64,000 nt of DNA from Typhlomys cinereus (taxonomy: Eukaryota > Chordata > Mammalia > Rodentia > Platacanthomyidae). The notes beneath the pieces were generated by a model. That model did not search any database and was not told the DNA's origin. It saw nothing but the letters and a program-made list of their open reading frames with translations. Where the stretch lies: NCBI GenBank assembly GCA_023101885.1, contig JALPQD010000415.1, forward strand, positions 606,773-670,772. Reading direction: 5' to 3'. A program made the translations under genes and the position numbers. Of this stretch, positions 23,772-35,234 are shown one piece after another. Positions within the stretch are counted from its first letter, which is position 1; the number at the start of each line of letters is the position of its first letter.

Positions 23772-23860
23772 CCTTGGGTGTCAAGCCTCATTTTCCTTCT
23801 CTTTTGAGATGGGTTCTTATGTTTTTAATTTCTCCACTGCATACATCTGATTAACTGGCC
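23772..23860 (-). mobile_element. B3-like SINE, part 2
   Basis: 'ccttgggtgtcaagcctca' followed by 'ttgagatgggttctta' is the block that normally follows 'gcagagg...caa' in reverse B3/B4 elements, so it is the continuation of 23283-23388. The head end is not clear. Confidence 0.5.
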
Positions 23861-24019
23861 TGATAATTACTAATACATTTATTAAGTTAGAAGGAAAGGA
23901 CCAGACATAATTTAAGTTGTTTATTAAATTCTTCAAAATAGGCCAGCTGTACAGACCAAGTGAGGATGGAGGAAATAATGTAGGTATATGGCATTGAAGA
24001 GCTTTTAAAATACTACTTT

Positions 24020-24190
24020 TTTTTTATTTGAGAGAGAAGGAAGGAAGAAGGCATGTGATGTTCATACCATAGTGTACATGTGCCCACAGGACCGTTTTCA
24101 GAAGTTGGTTCTTTTTCTTCTACCATGTATACCCCAGATTTCTAGATTTGCATACAGTCTTCATCTCCACAGCCCAGGGAATGTTTTTTA
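24020..24190 (-). mobile_element. B3-like SINE scrap
   Basis: 'ttttatttgagagagaagg' then 'cagaagttggttctttttct' and 'ctaccatgtataccccag' follow the reverse B3 order. Degraded. Confidence 0.45.
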
Positions 24191-24935
24191 AGGATAGTTC
24201 CATGTTAAAACAATCTTTGCCTTGTGCCATAAGATATCCAATCTCTGTGAAATTCAAAGATGAATTTAGAATAAGAGTCAAAGTTATTACAAGTAGCTTT
24301 CTGGAACTGACCATTAGGGAAAATATAAATCCAGTGGGAAAATAAGAAAAATTGGAGTTTTCCCATTCAATCCTAACAAATTTTATAATTCTTTCTATGT
24401 ATGTGGAGTTCCTTGCCAAAAACTTAATTGGAAAAATAAATTCTGCTTGTTTGAGAAGAAAACAATGATTATAAATAATTTAAGGAACAGGAACTTGTAC
24501 ATGTGCTGCAGAATGATGTTGAGAATTCAGTAGACTTTTAGCCTGAACACTAGCTCTTTGGGATTTATATTATTGCATTTCTAGAATTTCAATGAATTTG
24601 CCCATAAAAGTTTAAAGACGAAATGGGAAAAGATTTTTTGAGAGGTGGGAAAGCACTGCATTTTTCAGCAAATTCCTGACGCATATCTGACTATTCCTGT
24701 ATGGAAAAATCGCTGAATAACACCAAGGAGATGACGCAGCAAGGAGCAGTATTGTCTTCAAATCTGACAGCCCAAAGAACCAGGAATCCAGGAGGGAAGA
24801 AGGAGAGAACCAGGCCCTTTGAGCTTTCCTCTGACTTCTGCAAGTGCACAGGGTGCATGTGTGGCTTCTCCACACATTCATGAGTATAAGATTTATAAAT
24901 GTAATAAAACATTTTAAAGAAAAGGGGAATAATCT
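24191..24935. other. Unique stretch
   Basis: No repeat with clear ends and no credible coding segment. Confidence 0.45.

Positions 24936-24997
<62 letters not shown>
24936..24997. repeat. (TA)n(GA)n compound microsatellite
   Basis: About 15 bases of TA followed by about 46 bases of GA with one AAAG interruption. Confidence 0.95.
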
Positions 24998-25000
<3 letters not shown>

Positions 25001-25328
25001 GACTACTATAATAAAGAGAAATTTTAAAATACTTTGCCTACTTGGTGACCAATTCAAATATTCAACATATTTTATTTAGAAGCACCTTTTCATCTAAATT
25101 TGAGGGAAACTGCATGTTAGCTTGTCTCAATATTCTGTGTTGGTGCATCACATGCAGTCTAAAATGCCATCTCTGCTCTTGACCACTGAAATCACATTGA
25201 GCCCTTCATTCAAGTCATTATTTGCAATCAAAACACTATGCAATGAGCAGCGATAGTTGGAATGCTTCACCTCAGGAACATCTGCATTTTGTTACTCATT
25301 GAAGATTGGTCCACAAATTGTGACTTTT

Positions 25329-26122
25329 CTAAATTTTTTTTCCACTCATACAAACTTAATAGGTACCCGGGTCCCCTCCCTCCCTCCACCCCTCCCTGGG
25401 TCCCCTTACTCCCTTCCCCCTTTTCCCCTTTCTTTCCCCTGCCCACTCCTTTTCTCCCAGTGCCCCCTCCCCTCCATCCCTGGAGCATCCTTTAGTGTGC
25501 ATGTCAAATTTCCCTCTGCTTCCTCTACTCTAATGAGGTGTAAGGACTCAACATTGCCTAGAGCCCTTTCTTGTGTTGCCCTTTAGTATAGAAACACTAT
25601 TGTGGCTGTTTCTTCCTTGCCTCTAAGGATCCTAGTGCCTGTGATCCATCTAGACTTTTGGGTATCAATGATATGTTGGTCATTACACAGGTCATACAAA
25701 GTCCTATTATGATTACTTTGGCCCTAACTTGTGTGGAGTATCTTGCATATCGTTGCTCCTCCCCATCTTTAGGCTCTTACAATCTTACCACCCCCTCTTC
25801 TGAAAATTTCCCTGAGTTTTAGGATGGGGAGATTTTAGGCTGGCCTGGTTCCTGGTGATTAATGTAGGGTCTCTGATGTTCTAAATTATGGTGAGTTCTT
25901 TTTTTTTTTTCCAGTTTTGCTGTTCCTGCACCTCCCTTGGCTCCATCCTGATGGATATTGTATGTCACCTTCTAGCCAGAGATAAAAGGCTCTTAAAAAA
26001 TAGTCTTACTATGAGAGTATATTCAAAGGTAGATGGAATAAGAGTAGGAGACCGCGATGAGGGGGGTCAGTCTCCCATTTGCAAGATGGTTACCATCTAT
26101 CTGCCAGACTCTATGCCCTCTC
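25329..26122 (-). mobile_element. 5'-truncated L1 3' end
   Basis: Reverse L1 3' UTR: 'actcatacaaacttaatagg' next to the A-tail side, C/T-rich tract at 25370-25470, then blocks shared with 40860-41480 ('gttttgctgttcctgc', 'gagagtatattcaaagg', 'ccagactctatgccctc'). Flanked by a short duplication, tgtgactttt at 25319-25328 and tgtgacttta at 26123-26132. Truncated before ORF2. Confidence 0.88.
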
Positions 26123-26146
26123 TGTGACTTTAGAATAAGCAAATAA

Positions 26147-26440
26147 GGGGCTGGAGAGGTGGCTCAGGGGTTCCGCCTCTGCCTTGCAGGCAGAAAGTCC
26201 TGAGTTCAAGTTCAGATCCTAGACCTCACATATAGACGCCAGGCGGAAGCGGGGGTGGCCTGCGTTTCTGGCCCTGGTAAGGCGGAGCCTGTGAATCCCA
26301 GGGCAGAGTAAACAAGGAGGAGGTGGAGGCGGTCCATGGTGGTCCCCAAATTTGCCCATGGTTCTACACACACACATACATACACACCGCGCACACACAC
26401 ACACGCACAATTGAATAAATAATAAAAAAATTAAAAAAAA
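26147..26440 (+). mobile_element. Dip-like SINE, young subfamily
   Basis: Head 'ggggctggagaggtggctca', B-box-like 'gagttcaagttcagatcc' (with a small local duplication of 'agttca'), body, 'ggtggtccccaaatttgccc', interrupted CA tail and 'caattgaataaataataaa'. It begins a few bases after the L1 3' end fragment; its own duplication is unclear. Confidence 0.9.
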
Positions 26441-26624
26441 GGGCTATAGTTTACTTGTCTCTTCGCGAATATTTTTACTTGCTCCTACTATATCATGCTT
26501 TTTTGGGGAAAAGATTTAGGTTATACTGTATAACGTGCCAGGATAGCCCTTAACAGAATCTAAGAAGAAAGTAACAACAGCAAATGATGGGCATTAATGT
26601 CGATTGTATTAAGAATTTATCACA

Positions 26625-26871
26625 GGGGCTGGAAAGGTGGCTCAGGGGTTAAGCCTCTGCCTTGCAGACGGAAGGTCCTGAGTTCGGATCTCAGATCCCA
26701 CGTATAGATGCCAGGCAGAAGCGGGGGCGGCCTGCGCTTCTGGTCCTGGTAGGGCGGAGCCTGTGAATCCAGGGGCAGAAGGAGGTGGAGGCGTCCATGG
26801 TGGTTCCCGAATTCGTCCGTGGTTCTACACACACAACACACACACACGCGCGCGCACATACATACACACAT
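26625..26871 (+). mobile_element. Dip-like SINE, young subfamily, no A tail
   Basis: Full head and body ('ggggctggaaaggtggctca' to 'gaattcgtccgtggttctac') ending in a short CA/CG run. It lacks both the 'aaacaagg' piece of the body and the usual AATAAT-rich tail, so its 3' end is probably lost. Confidence 0.88.
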
Positions 26872-27550
26872 ATCCAGTGTGCCAAGCACTATACACAGAT
26901 TATCTTACCTGCTTCCCAAGGAAGCTCTCATGACCCACCTAACTTCATTGTCCTCTTACAGACAAGTCCATGAGGCCCAAGGAAGTCAAATAATTGCTAC
27001 AAGGTCTCATGTTAATATATGACATGGAGAATTTAAACCTAGATCCATCAGTCAAAATTACTCAGAAAACTGCTTTAAATTCTGGTCTCAACTCCAATGA
27101 TCTCTGATCACTGTGAACTACAGAGTTCCTTTAAATGCCATGAACTGTGCTCTTTATCTATCACTTAGTTGGTATTGTGGATTTTGTCATCTCGGTCTCT
27201 ATATTGCTTTCTCATGTATAACAACAATAGCATACAATGTGATAATGTATTACTAACTTCTAAACAGATCGCCTATCTCCTCTGGGAATAATTGCTGGCT
27301 TTATATTTCAACATGTTAATCATTCTTAAAAGGATTTGCATTTAATGCTATTTAATACCATGCTTTGCATGGTAATCATAGCTCAAGATTTACATTTAAT
27401 TCAGATTAAAATGTACAAATGTAAATAAACACAATTTCTCTGTCACATTTTTCTCATGAAAAAAAGTCTTAATTTTGTTTACCTACTAGTTCCTTACATT
27501 GTCACTGAAGTTTGAAAATCAGTATAATACCTTTTTAACTTTTTTTACAT
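26872..27550. other. Unique stretch
   Basis: No gene or repeat recognised. Confidence 0.45.
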
Positions 27551-27559
27551 TTTCATTAG

Positions 27560-27571
27560 TATGTGTGCGTG

Positions 27572-27602
<31 letters not shown>

Positions 27603-27734
27603 TGCACACATCTGGATGTCAGAACCACCACGTAGATTCTAGGGATGGAACTAAAGTCACCAAGATTAGAGGCAGGTATCTTTTACTGAATCATATCTTA
27701 GTTGGAGTTATTTTTAGATTTTTTTTAGTGAGAG

Positions 27735-27780
<46 letters not shown>

Positions 27781-27905
27781 CGTGTATAGCATATGAGTGG
27801 AGTGTAGGACACTTTGTAGAAATCGCTTGCCAGTCTCCAATATCAGGGATCCAAGGTCATGTTCAGGTTCCCAGGTTTGCTTTGTCCTCGAGCTATCTCA
27901 CTTAC
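27560..27905 (-). mobile_element. Degraded B3-like SINE material with (TG)n and (GA)n
   Basis: (TG)n at 27575-27602, then 'ctagggatggaactaaagtc' (reverse B3 head region). A second unit begins after (GA)n at 27737-27779 and ends 'cgagctatctca'. Probably two adjacent old SINEs. Confidence 0.45.
27737..27779. repeat. (GA)n microsatellite
   Basis: About 43 bases of uninterrupted GA. Confidence 0.95.
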
Positions 27906-30157
27906 TCAAGACAGATATTTCAACTGTATCTTCCACATGACTTTTTTATTCCAGTCGGCTCCCTGAGAATACATAATGTCATGTAAATTGTGATTTTGTT
28001 TTTCTCATCTCACTTGTTTTGCTCTTTCTTCTGTTTTTCAGTCTGAGAAAGCCTCAATGTCATTCACCAGACTTTTTTATTAGGCTTTATATATTATGGT
28101 CTGTCCTCTTTCTGATGTAGCTTATAATTTTAATAAGTATTCATTTTTGAAATATCCATTTCATAAAAAAAGGTATTTTTGTTATCATTTTTTGCTCCTT
28201 ACGATTAAGTGCTAAGATTTTTTTGTTTCTTCAGTTTTACATTTTGTCAGTGATGCATTTTCTTTTCAACAAACACGTATTAATCCTGAAGAGTAGACCC
28301 AGTTTTTCTGCCAAAGTAGAAGCATCCTGTGTACAGTGAACCCTCTGTCGACCTGTTCTCTTACAGAGTTGTTTGATCACACTTCTGTGATCTTCTTGGA
28401 CCCAGCAGCTAGTAATTCTTAGCAGGATGCAAACCCAAAGAGCAAAGTCTAGCCTTTTGTTTTGATCACCTGCTGGTTGTTCTTCTACTTCTGTTTGACC
28501 CAGCGTCATCACCAGATGAGTGGGTTGACTAAGAAGGACCTTCCTACCAGTGACCCAGCTCAGGGGATCATCAGAACGACCTCACACATCAAGGATGAGC
28601 TTCTAAATCTGTTGCAGTTCACTGCTGTGCTTTTTGACCATCCTGAAACACTGATCAGAAATGGTTTAAAGGAGTGAGTGTGGAAGGGAGAAACAGGCCT
28701 TCCAAGAATTTGTTTATCCTGCCTTGTTTTGCTTTGTTTAGCTAAGTCTGCACATTTAATACCAACAAGTTAGTTATAATAGAGAATTGGCCAAGTGTAT
28801 CTGAAAAGCCAGAAACCATTTTACCACACTTCTTTTTGCCACATTTTGCCTGTCTGTGTTAGGATAGACACAGGTATTTAGTGCATGCTGAATATCAATC
28901 ACAAATTTCTTTGGCAAAAATATGCCTTTTGTTGATTCTTTTATTCATGTAATTAAGATCTGGAAAAACAAAACTAAATGTTTTACTTTATCTAATATTT
29001 ATAGAACATAGAATGTTTTACTTTTTCTAATGTTTCTAGAGCAAAGAATTATCACAATGCAATCAATACTTTGTTAATCTAGGTACAAGAGTCAACATAA
29101 ACTTCATTAGATAAAACCAATACTTTGTGGAAAATGTAACTCAGTAGATATGCAGAACACAGAAGAGAGGCACTCAAGGAACAATATGTGGATATTCCAG
29201 CAGGTTAGAGAACCCCTAAGAATAGAGGAATCAATCATGTGCGCACTAACCTAGACAGCCACCACATCTCTGAAGGAACCTGATTCTGAAGTTGCTGACA
29301 TCAAAGGAAAATTATCTTAAATTAGGATCTAGTTATCATTAAATCATAGGATACAGGTTGCTGTAAATCAATTTCCAGATTGCTACTAAAAATGACTTAT
29401 TATAGAATACTGACCCCAAGTACAAGTAGTGTGGAAATGGCACTAAATACTGGTCCTTAGAGAAAGAGAATTACTTACCTTGGGAAGAAGGGTAATCTAA
29501 GATCAGATACTGCTACTTCCCTATAATATTATCTACTGTGATACAGGAGATTCTGTGATAAGAGCCACAAACAAGTCACTGAAGAATAGTATATTAAGAA
29601 ATTAAACTTTTCCAGCTTATACAGTATTTTATCTCTTATTTTCTAGTGGCCAGAATGGTTCTTTTATGATATTTGTATTTTTTTTAAAGTAGAGCTCTTT
29701 ATTTCCCAAACCTATGATATGTCCTTTTAATGTGTATACTATATAAAATGAAATTGTGAGATTGTTATTTTAATAAACTATTCTCTACTGCGACTTGTTC
29801 AATACTGGAAATTCAAATGCATTTTTAAGGCATGCATCAATTTTGACATTTAAACAATGCTTCATAAATGATGTCTTCATATTTTTACTAATTTTAAGCT
29901 AGCATATCAAAAATATGAATTGTATTAAAATGATTAGAGACATTCTTTCTAATCTCATGAAGGCAGCAAATATTTAGAACCAAATCTATGTATGAAGAAG
30001 AAAGAGTAGTTTCAGAAGACTGCAATTGTTCTGGGGCCAGAGTGCATTATGCGGCTGAAATTTTCATCTTTTGGAATGTTCATGTTGATTTTCTAGTTAA
30101 GGATGCTTAGTTATAGAGTGCAGAACTTGAGATGCTTTGAAATCAGAGAGCTTTGGT
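27906..30157. other. Mostly unique stretch with an exon-like segment
   Basis: AT-rich except 28,250-28,710, which is GC-richer and contains an open segment between candidate splice sites (28504-28673; see findings). The rest shows nothing recognisable. Confidence 0.5.
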
Positions 30158-30171
30158 GATTTGAAATTCTT

Positions 30172-30308
30172 TTTTTTTTAAATTTATTATTTATTCAATT
30201 GTGCGTGTATGCGTGTGTGTAGCGTCTATACGTGGGGTCTAGGATCCGAACTCAGGACCTTCCGCCTGCAAGGCAGAGGCTTAACCCCTGAGCCACCTCT
30301 CTAGCCCC
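30172..30308 (-). mobile_element. Internally deleted Dip-like SINE (137 bp)
   Basis: Reverse element with an intact tRNA-like head ('gagccacctctctagcccc', B-box region 'ggatccgaactcaggacc') and an intact tail ('ttattcaattgtgcgtgta'), but the roughly 150-bp body between 'gtgtgtag' and 'cgtctatacg' is missing. Perfect 14-bp duplications (gatttgaaattctt) at 30158-30171 and 30309-30322 show that what now lies between is one insertion. Confidence 0.93.
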
Positions 30309-30970
30309 GATTTGAAATTCTTAATTAGGAATGCTGTGTCAGTATAAATACATAAAGTTGCTCATATACATAAAACAATAAAAACTAAAAATGGGAACCA
30401 GCAAAATTTCTGTTAATTTATTTAGCAATTTATTATTATACCACAATTCCTCTGTTTCATTAATTTGAAAACATTTTTCAGCAAAACTGATAATATATCC
30501 AAAGTTTGGTTTTCATGTAGCCATTCTTTGATTAAAATCATACGTTAATCCCTCCACTCTATTAAATAAAGTAGAACCCAAAGCTGGATATTCAATCTTG
30601 AGGTGATATGGATGTAATTGTTAATCCACTTGATGACCTACTTGCCTATAGATATATACTGTTGCCATACTTAATATAACTAGTGAAGTTGGAAGGATGG
30701 GGGATTCCCTTTTGCAGGTGATTATGGCATTTATGACAATAAGCCAGGAGGGCATGTCGATATGACATGTAACTAATTCCATTTCCTTCAATGAAGTCAA
30801 CACTCTAGAGCAGAAATCAAAATCAGTGATTCTAAAATGAGACAAAATTCTACATAAGCATTCAATGCCATGAGAGCCAGTTTTTTTTTTTTTTCTTTTT
30901 CCTATATTTACCTAAATACTTCTCTTAAGTGGAAACTATACTGACAAGGGTTTTTAGAAAATTATACTTC

Positions 30971-31216
30971 TGGTCTAGAGAGATGGCTCGGGGTTAAGAC
31001 TCTGCATAGCAAGCAGTTCAGAACCCAGGCCCCATGTAAAAATGGCAGGTAGAAAATGCCACAACTCATACTTCCAGCCCTGGTGGGTGGAGCCTGGATA
31101 ATTCCAGAGCAAAGCAAAAAACGAGGTAAAAGCAATCCAGGATGATTCCTGAAGCCAGACTTGGGTTTCTTCAGGGGCATACAGTGACTTCTGATACATA
31201 CGCACCCACACAGTAA
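30971..31216 (+). mobile_element. Dip-like SINE, old subfamily
   Basis: Head 'ggtctagagagatggctcgg', 'gttcagaacccaggcccc', body 'ggatgattcctgaagccag', then 'catacagtgacttctgatac' and a CA-poor tail that runs into (TAGA)n. Confidence 0.8.
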
Positions 31217-31230
31217 CTAGATAGATAGAT

Positions 31231-31292
<62 letters not shown>

Positions 31293-31307
31293 GAGATAGA
31301 TAGATAA
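31217..31307. repeat. (TAGA)n microsatellite
   Basis: About 22 tetranucleotide units with two small interruptions, at the 3' end of a SINE. A likely polymorphic locus. Confidence 0.97.
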
Positions 31308-31446
31308 TTTTAAATGTTATATTTCTTAGGTTTTCAGCTATAACCTGTTATCACAGAGTGTCAGGAATAAAAGTGAATAGCCATAGGCTGCCTTATTAAG
31401 GACAGAATAGAATAAGAAGTATTTATCTACTGAAAATAATACCCCA

Positions 31447-31762
31447 GGGGCTGGAGAGTTGGCTTAGGGGTTAAGCCTCTGGCTTGCAGGCAGAAGGTCC
31501 TGAGTTCGGATCCTAGACCGCACGTATAGACGCCAGGCAGAAGCAGGGGCGGTCTGCGTTTCTGGTCCTGGTAGGGCGGAGCCTGTGAATCCCGGGGCAG
31601 AGTAAACAAGGAGGAGGTGGAGGCGTCCATGGTGGTTCCCAAATTCGTCCGTGGTTCTACACACACACACATACATACACACACATACATATACACACGC
31701 GCACACATGGATACACCCACAATTGAATAAATAATAAATAATGAATAATTTTTTAAAAAAAT
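31447..31762 (+). mobile_element. Dip-like SINE, young subfamily, full length
   Basis: Complete head, body, CA/CATA-rich tail and 'caattgaataaataataaataatgaat' end. Perfect 14-bp duplications (aaaataatacccca) at 31433-31446 and 31763-31776. Confidence 0.95.
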
Positions 31763-31776
31763 AAAATAATACCCCA

Positions 31777-33077
31777 AAGAAGATGTCACTTGATCCCTGG
31801 TTGTATTCCAAAGTCCCTGAGGAATAACTCGGTTTTATATATCCATGTAATGCTCATGCATGGGGAAAACAGCACAATTTAAAAAAATAATCATTCAGAA
31901 ATGTATTCTGAAAAGAGATACAATAAGGATAGAAATGTTCTAGTGATTATTAATTTAATATGTCAGTCACTATCTGTATTCACTTAGTGGAAAACACAAT
32001 TTCATTTGACCAAAGTAGGAAATTATAAAGGGAGATATATGCTAAACGCTTATTCAAGTATTTGTCTTTGCTAAATTTTATTTCTTTCTCTACAAATACT
32101 TTCTTAGAGTACAACAATGAAGGTCCTGAGTTCAACATTTTTACTGTTCTTTGAAAAAAATAACATTTTGATTATTAAGATCCTAAAACTCTTCAATATG
32201 TAAAATTGCAGTTAGATGTAGCATGCAACAAAACTTGTCCATTTAATCAAAACTGAATGTAAGTATATAGAATCTGAAACTATTTTTCAACAGTCACCAA
32301 AAACATAACTTTCATGATCTTCAATTTTCCACACTTGTTTCTAAGATGCCGTCAACTATTTCATGGTTTCTTATGGTTTCTTAAATTCTCTTTATCCTTT
32401 ACATTTCCTACCTCACACTATTTTTTTCAGTGAGTAAAAACAGCATCAGTTAAGCACAGAGGATTCTCAGTAATCAAGGTATTTTCTTGGAAATGACTAA
32501 TTCTGAGTGATGAAAAATAGACTCTTGAAAATCCTGGGCTAGGAAAGGGTAACGTGCAGCAGAGTAACTTGAAAATGTGCTTCCTTCCACAGGTGCCATG
32601 TTAGAACTTGATATCCTGAAACAATTAATCTCTAGTGTTAATGAGACTTTGAGGCAAGAGAAGAAGCCTCATGAACAGTATAGACAGATTTGAGGCAACA
32701 CCCTTCACATAATTATGTGGCAAGACATCATCAGAGTCTTCTCCAGACATTGAAAATGTTGTCTTACATAGGAGCTGCCCAAGCTCTGAAATGGTGAGAA
32801 ATTCATTTCTACTGTTTATAAATTGTGCAAACTAGAATGTTTTACTGTAATTGCAGCAACAGGCTATCATGCTGAACATGACAAATATTAATAAAAAACA
32901 AAAATTGTGAATGCAATCATAGAATTAATGATACCCAATTTTCATCAATGAAAAGATGCATAAATGAAGCAAATACGAAAATGATTTGAGAAATTAATAA
33001 AAATAGTGTATTCCAGTACAAAATTGAAATATCTGTAGGAATAGCTGTAGATTCAATTTCTATCAACTGAAATTTAT
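31777..33077. other. AT-rich unique stretch
   Basis: Nothing recognised. A slightly GC-richer patch at 32,575-32,780 has no open frame of note. Confidence 0.5.
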
Positions 33078-33194
33078 TAGATTAAAAAAATCTCAGGTTT
33101 TTCAAAATTGTGGTCACATCATAAGGACTGTGATTCTGTTTAGATGTCTAGAGAGAATATTGTAACAAAATTTGCTACAAGAAATATTATTTTT

Positions 33195-33404
33195 GGGGCT
33201 GGAAAGGTGGCTCAGGGGTTAAGCCTCCTCTTTGCAGGCGAAAAGTCCTGAGTTCGGATCCTAGACCCCACGTATAGATGCCGGCCGGAAGCGGGAGTGG
33301 CCTGCGTTTCTGGTCCTGGTAGGACAGAGCCTGATGAATCCCTAGGGCAGAGTAAATGAGGAGGTGGAGGCGGTCCATGGTGGTTCCCGAAATTCGTCCA
33401 TGGT

Positions 33405-33455
<51 letters not shown>

Positions 33456-33522
33456 GTGCACACATGCATACACACACAATTGAATAAATAATAAATAAAA
33501 AATTTTAAAAATAAATATTATT
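33195..33522 (+). mobile_element. Dip-like SINE, young subfamily, full length
   Basis: Head 'ggggctggaaaggtggctca', body, 'ggttcccgaaattcgtccat', (CA)n at 33408-33453, then 'caattgaataaataataaa' and A-rich tail. Perfect 13-bp duplications (aaatattattttt) at 33182-33194 and 33523-33535. The uninterrupted paralogue at 34561-34693 has a single copy of that 13-mer. Confidence 0.96.
33408..33453. repeat. (CA)n in SINE tail
   Basis: About 46 bases of uninterrupted CA. Confidence 0.95.
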
Positions 33523-33544
33523 TTTAAATAGATCAAAGAAATGT

Positions 33545-34560
33545 ATTCTATTTCTTATGAATGAAAATATTTCTAGTGTAATAGTTCATTTCTTTTCCAT
33601 TCATATTTTCTTATATTGTTTTGTGTGTATTCACACTCCTTTAGGAATTTTGACACAATATATTTTATATAACTTTTTTGTTTATTCAACATAATACATT
33701 TATTTACTTTAGAATCCTAAAATTTCATCATTCTTTCCTTTGATTTACTTTAGTTCCATGTTATTTAGATTATTTCTTCTGAGACTAAGAATACACAATC
33801 TGTAATTATATAAATCTGTAGTATAATCAAAACTAGGAGTAAAAACAAAGATTTCATAGCAATTACAGTGACTACTGAATAAACAAAGGAAAATAAATTT
33901 GGCTTCAGATAGTTTCTGTGTAGTAAATCTTGATTTTTCATAACTTACTTAAAATAGGCATTGTCTTCATTTTTTCAAACAATTTCAGTCAAAACATCCA
34001 TTTAACTAAAGAAATTTTAGTGAGAAAATTATTTAATCATAAAAATAATGATATCATCTCTGAGTAAGATTACTTAACAATTCTCTTTTTTGGGGGGGTA
34101 GTTCCTAATACGTTATTTGACCTACAAATGATTTACTAGAAGTACAGTGAAATCACTTACATATTTTATGATAATATATTACACTCTGTTTTAATAAAAT
34201 ATAAATGGTTTGATAAAGGAAAAAGTAATAACAGATTATTTCTTTCACCAAAATTATGTCACATTAAGTAGATTTTTTTCACTTTGATATGAACCATGGA
34301 GCATCATGTTTTTACAGAAACAGGATATATAATCAATGAATACTCTCAATTATTCTTTCCTTATATTCTAAAAAAATCATCAACTTAATGTTTATTTATA
34401 GTTGAAAATATTCATGACAAACACATAACACACAATAATTATATTCTTTAAAAATAATGCTCATGTAGCAGGATTGTTTTACTGTTTTAAATTTACTCAA
34501 GCTCAAATAATTGGGGTACATCTATGATTCATTAGATTTTAATAGATATAGATGCAATAT
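33545..34560. other. AT-rich unique stretch
   Basis: Very AT-rich, no feature recognised. Confidence 0.5.
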
Positions 34561-35120
34561 AGATTAAAAAATCTCAAAGTTTTTTAAAAATTGTGGTCAC
34601 ATCATCAGAATTATGGACTTTGATTCTGTTTAAATGTTTACAAAGAATATTGTAACAAACTTTGCTACAAGAAATATTATTTTTAAATGGGTCATCTTTC
34701 TGCACTTTACTTTGCATCCATGATCTTATCCATGAAACAACCCAGTGTTGTCTATCTGAAGAGTTCTAATGAATTTATTTTAATATCCTCATCTGCTACC
34801 TGGGCCTTACATAGCATCTCAGAGACACTGTATTGCAAACAACTTTTGTAGGCTCAGAGACAACAAATCAATTCATGATAAATAACACTGCTACACTTTT
34901 GACTACAAAATGGGAGGTTACAGTGTGTCCTGTTATTACTAGCAAGAGAAAAAGAAAATTTTGTCTTTGAAAATAGATGCTGGTTTGTTTTCTTGACAGA
35001 ACATAAGTTCATCCATAGACGGCATTGAACGAATTCTTGAGAAATGATTGCCACAATAATATAACCAGTCTTTCAAAAATATATGTAAGACAAGTGCCTT
35101 ATTTTACTTCAGATCATTTT

Positions 35121-35122
<2 letters not shown>

Positions 35123-35169
<47 letters not shown>
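35123..35169. repeat. (AC)n microsatellite without SINE
   Basis: About 46 bases of AC. No SINE body was recognised upstream, unlike most CA runs in this window. Confidence 0.93.
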
Positions 35170-35172
<3 letters not shown>

Positions 35173-35234
35173 CCACATACATGTATGTATGGTTGTATTC
35201 TTATATAGACTGTCAGGTGCAGAAACTTTTTGTC

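Larger units (their letters stand above)
33079..34693. repeat. Direct duplication with one copy filled by a SINE
   Basis: 33079-33194 plus 33536-33544 align with 34561-34693 (shared 'attgtggtcacatcat', 'gattctgttta', 'gaatattgtaacaaa', 'tttgctacaagaaatatta'). The first copy is interrupted by the SINE at 33195-33522; the second is uninterrupted. Confidence 0.9.

Noticed and set aside
31217..31307. Regularly spaced repeats resembling a CRISPR array
   Set aside because: It is a simple tetranucleotide array without spacers, in mammalian DNA.
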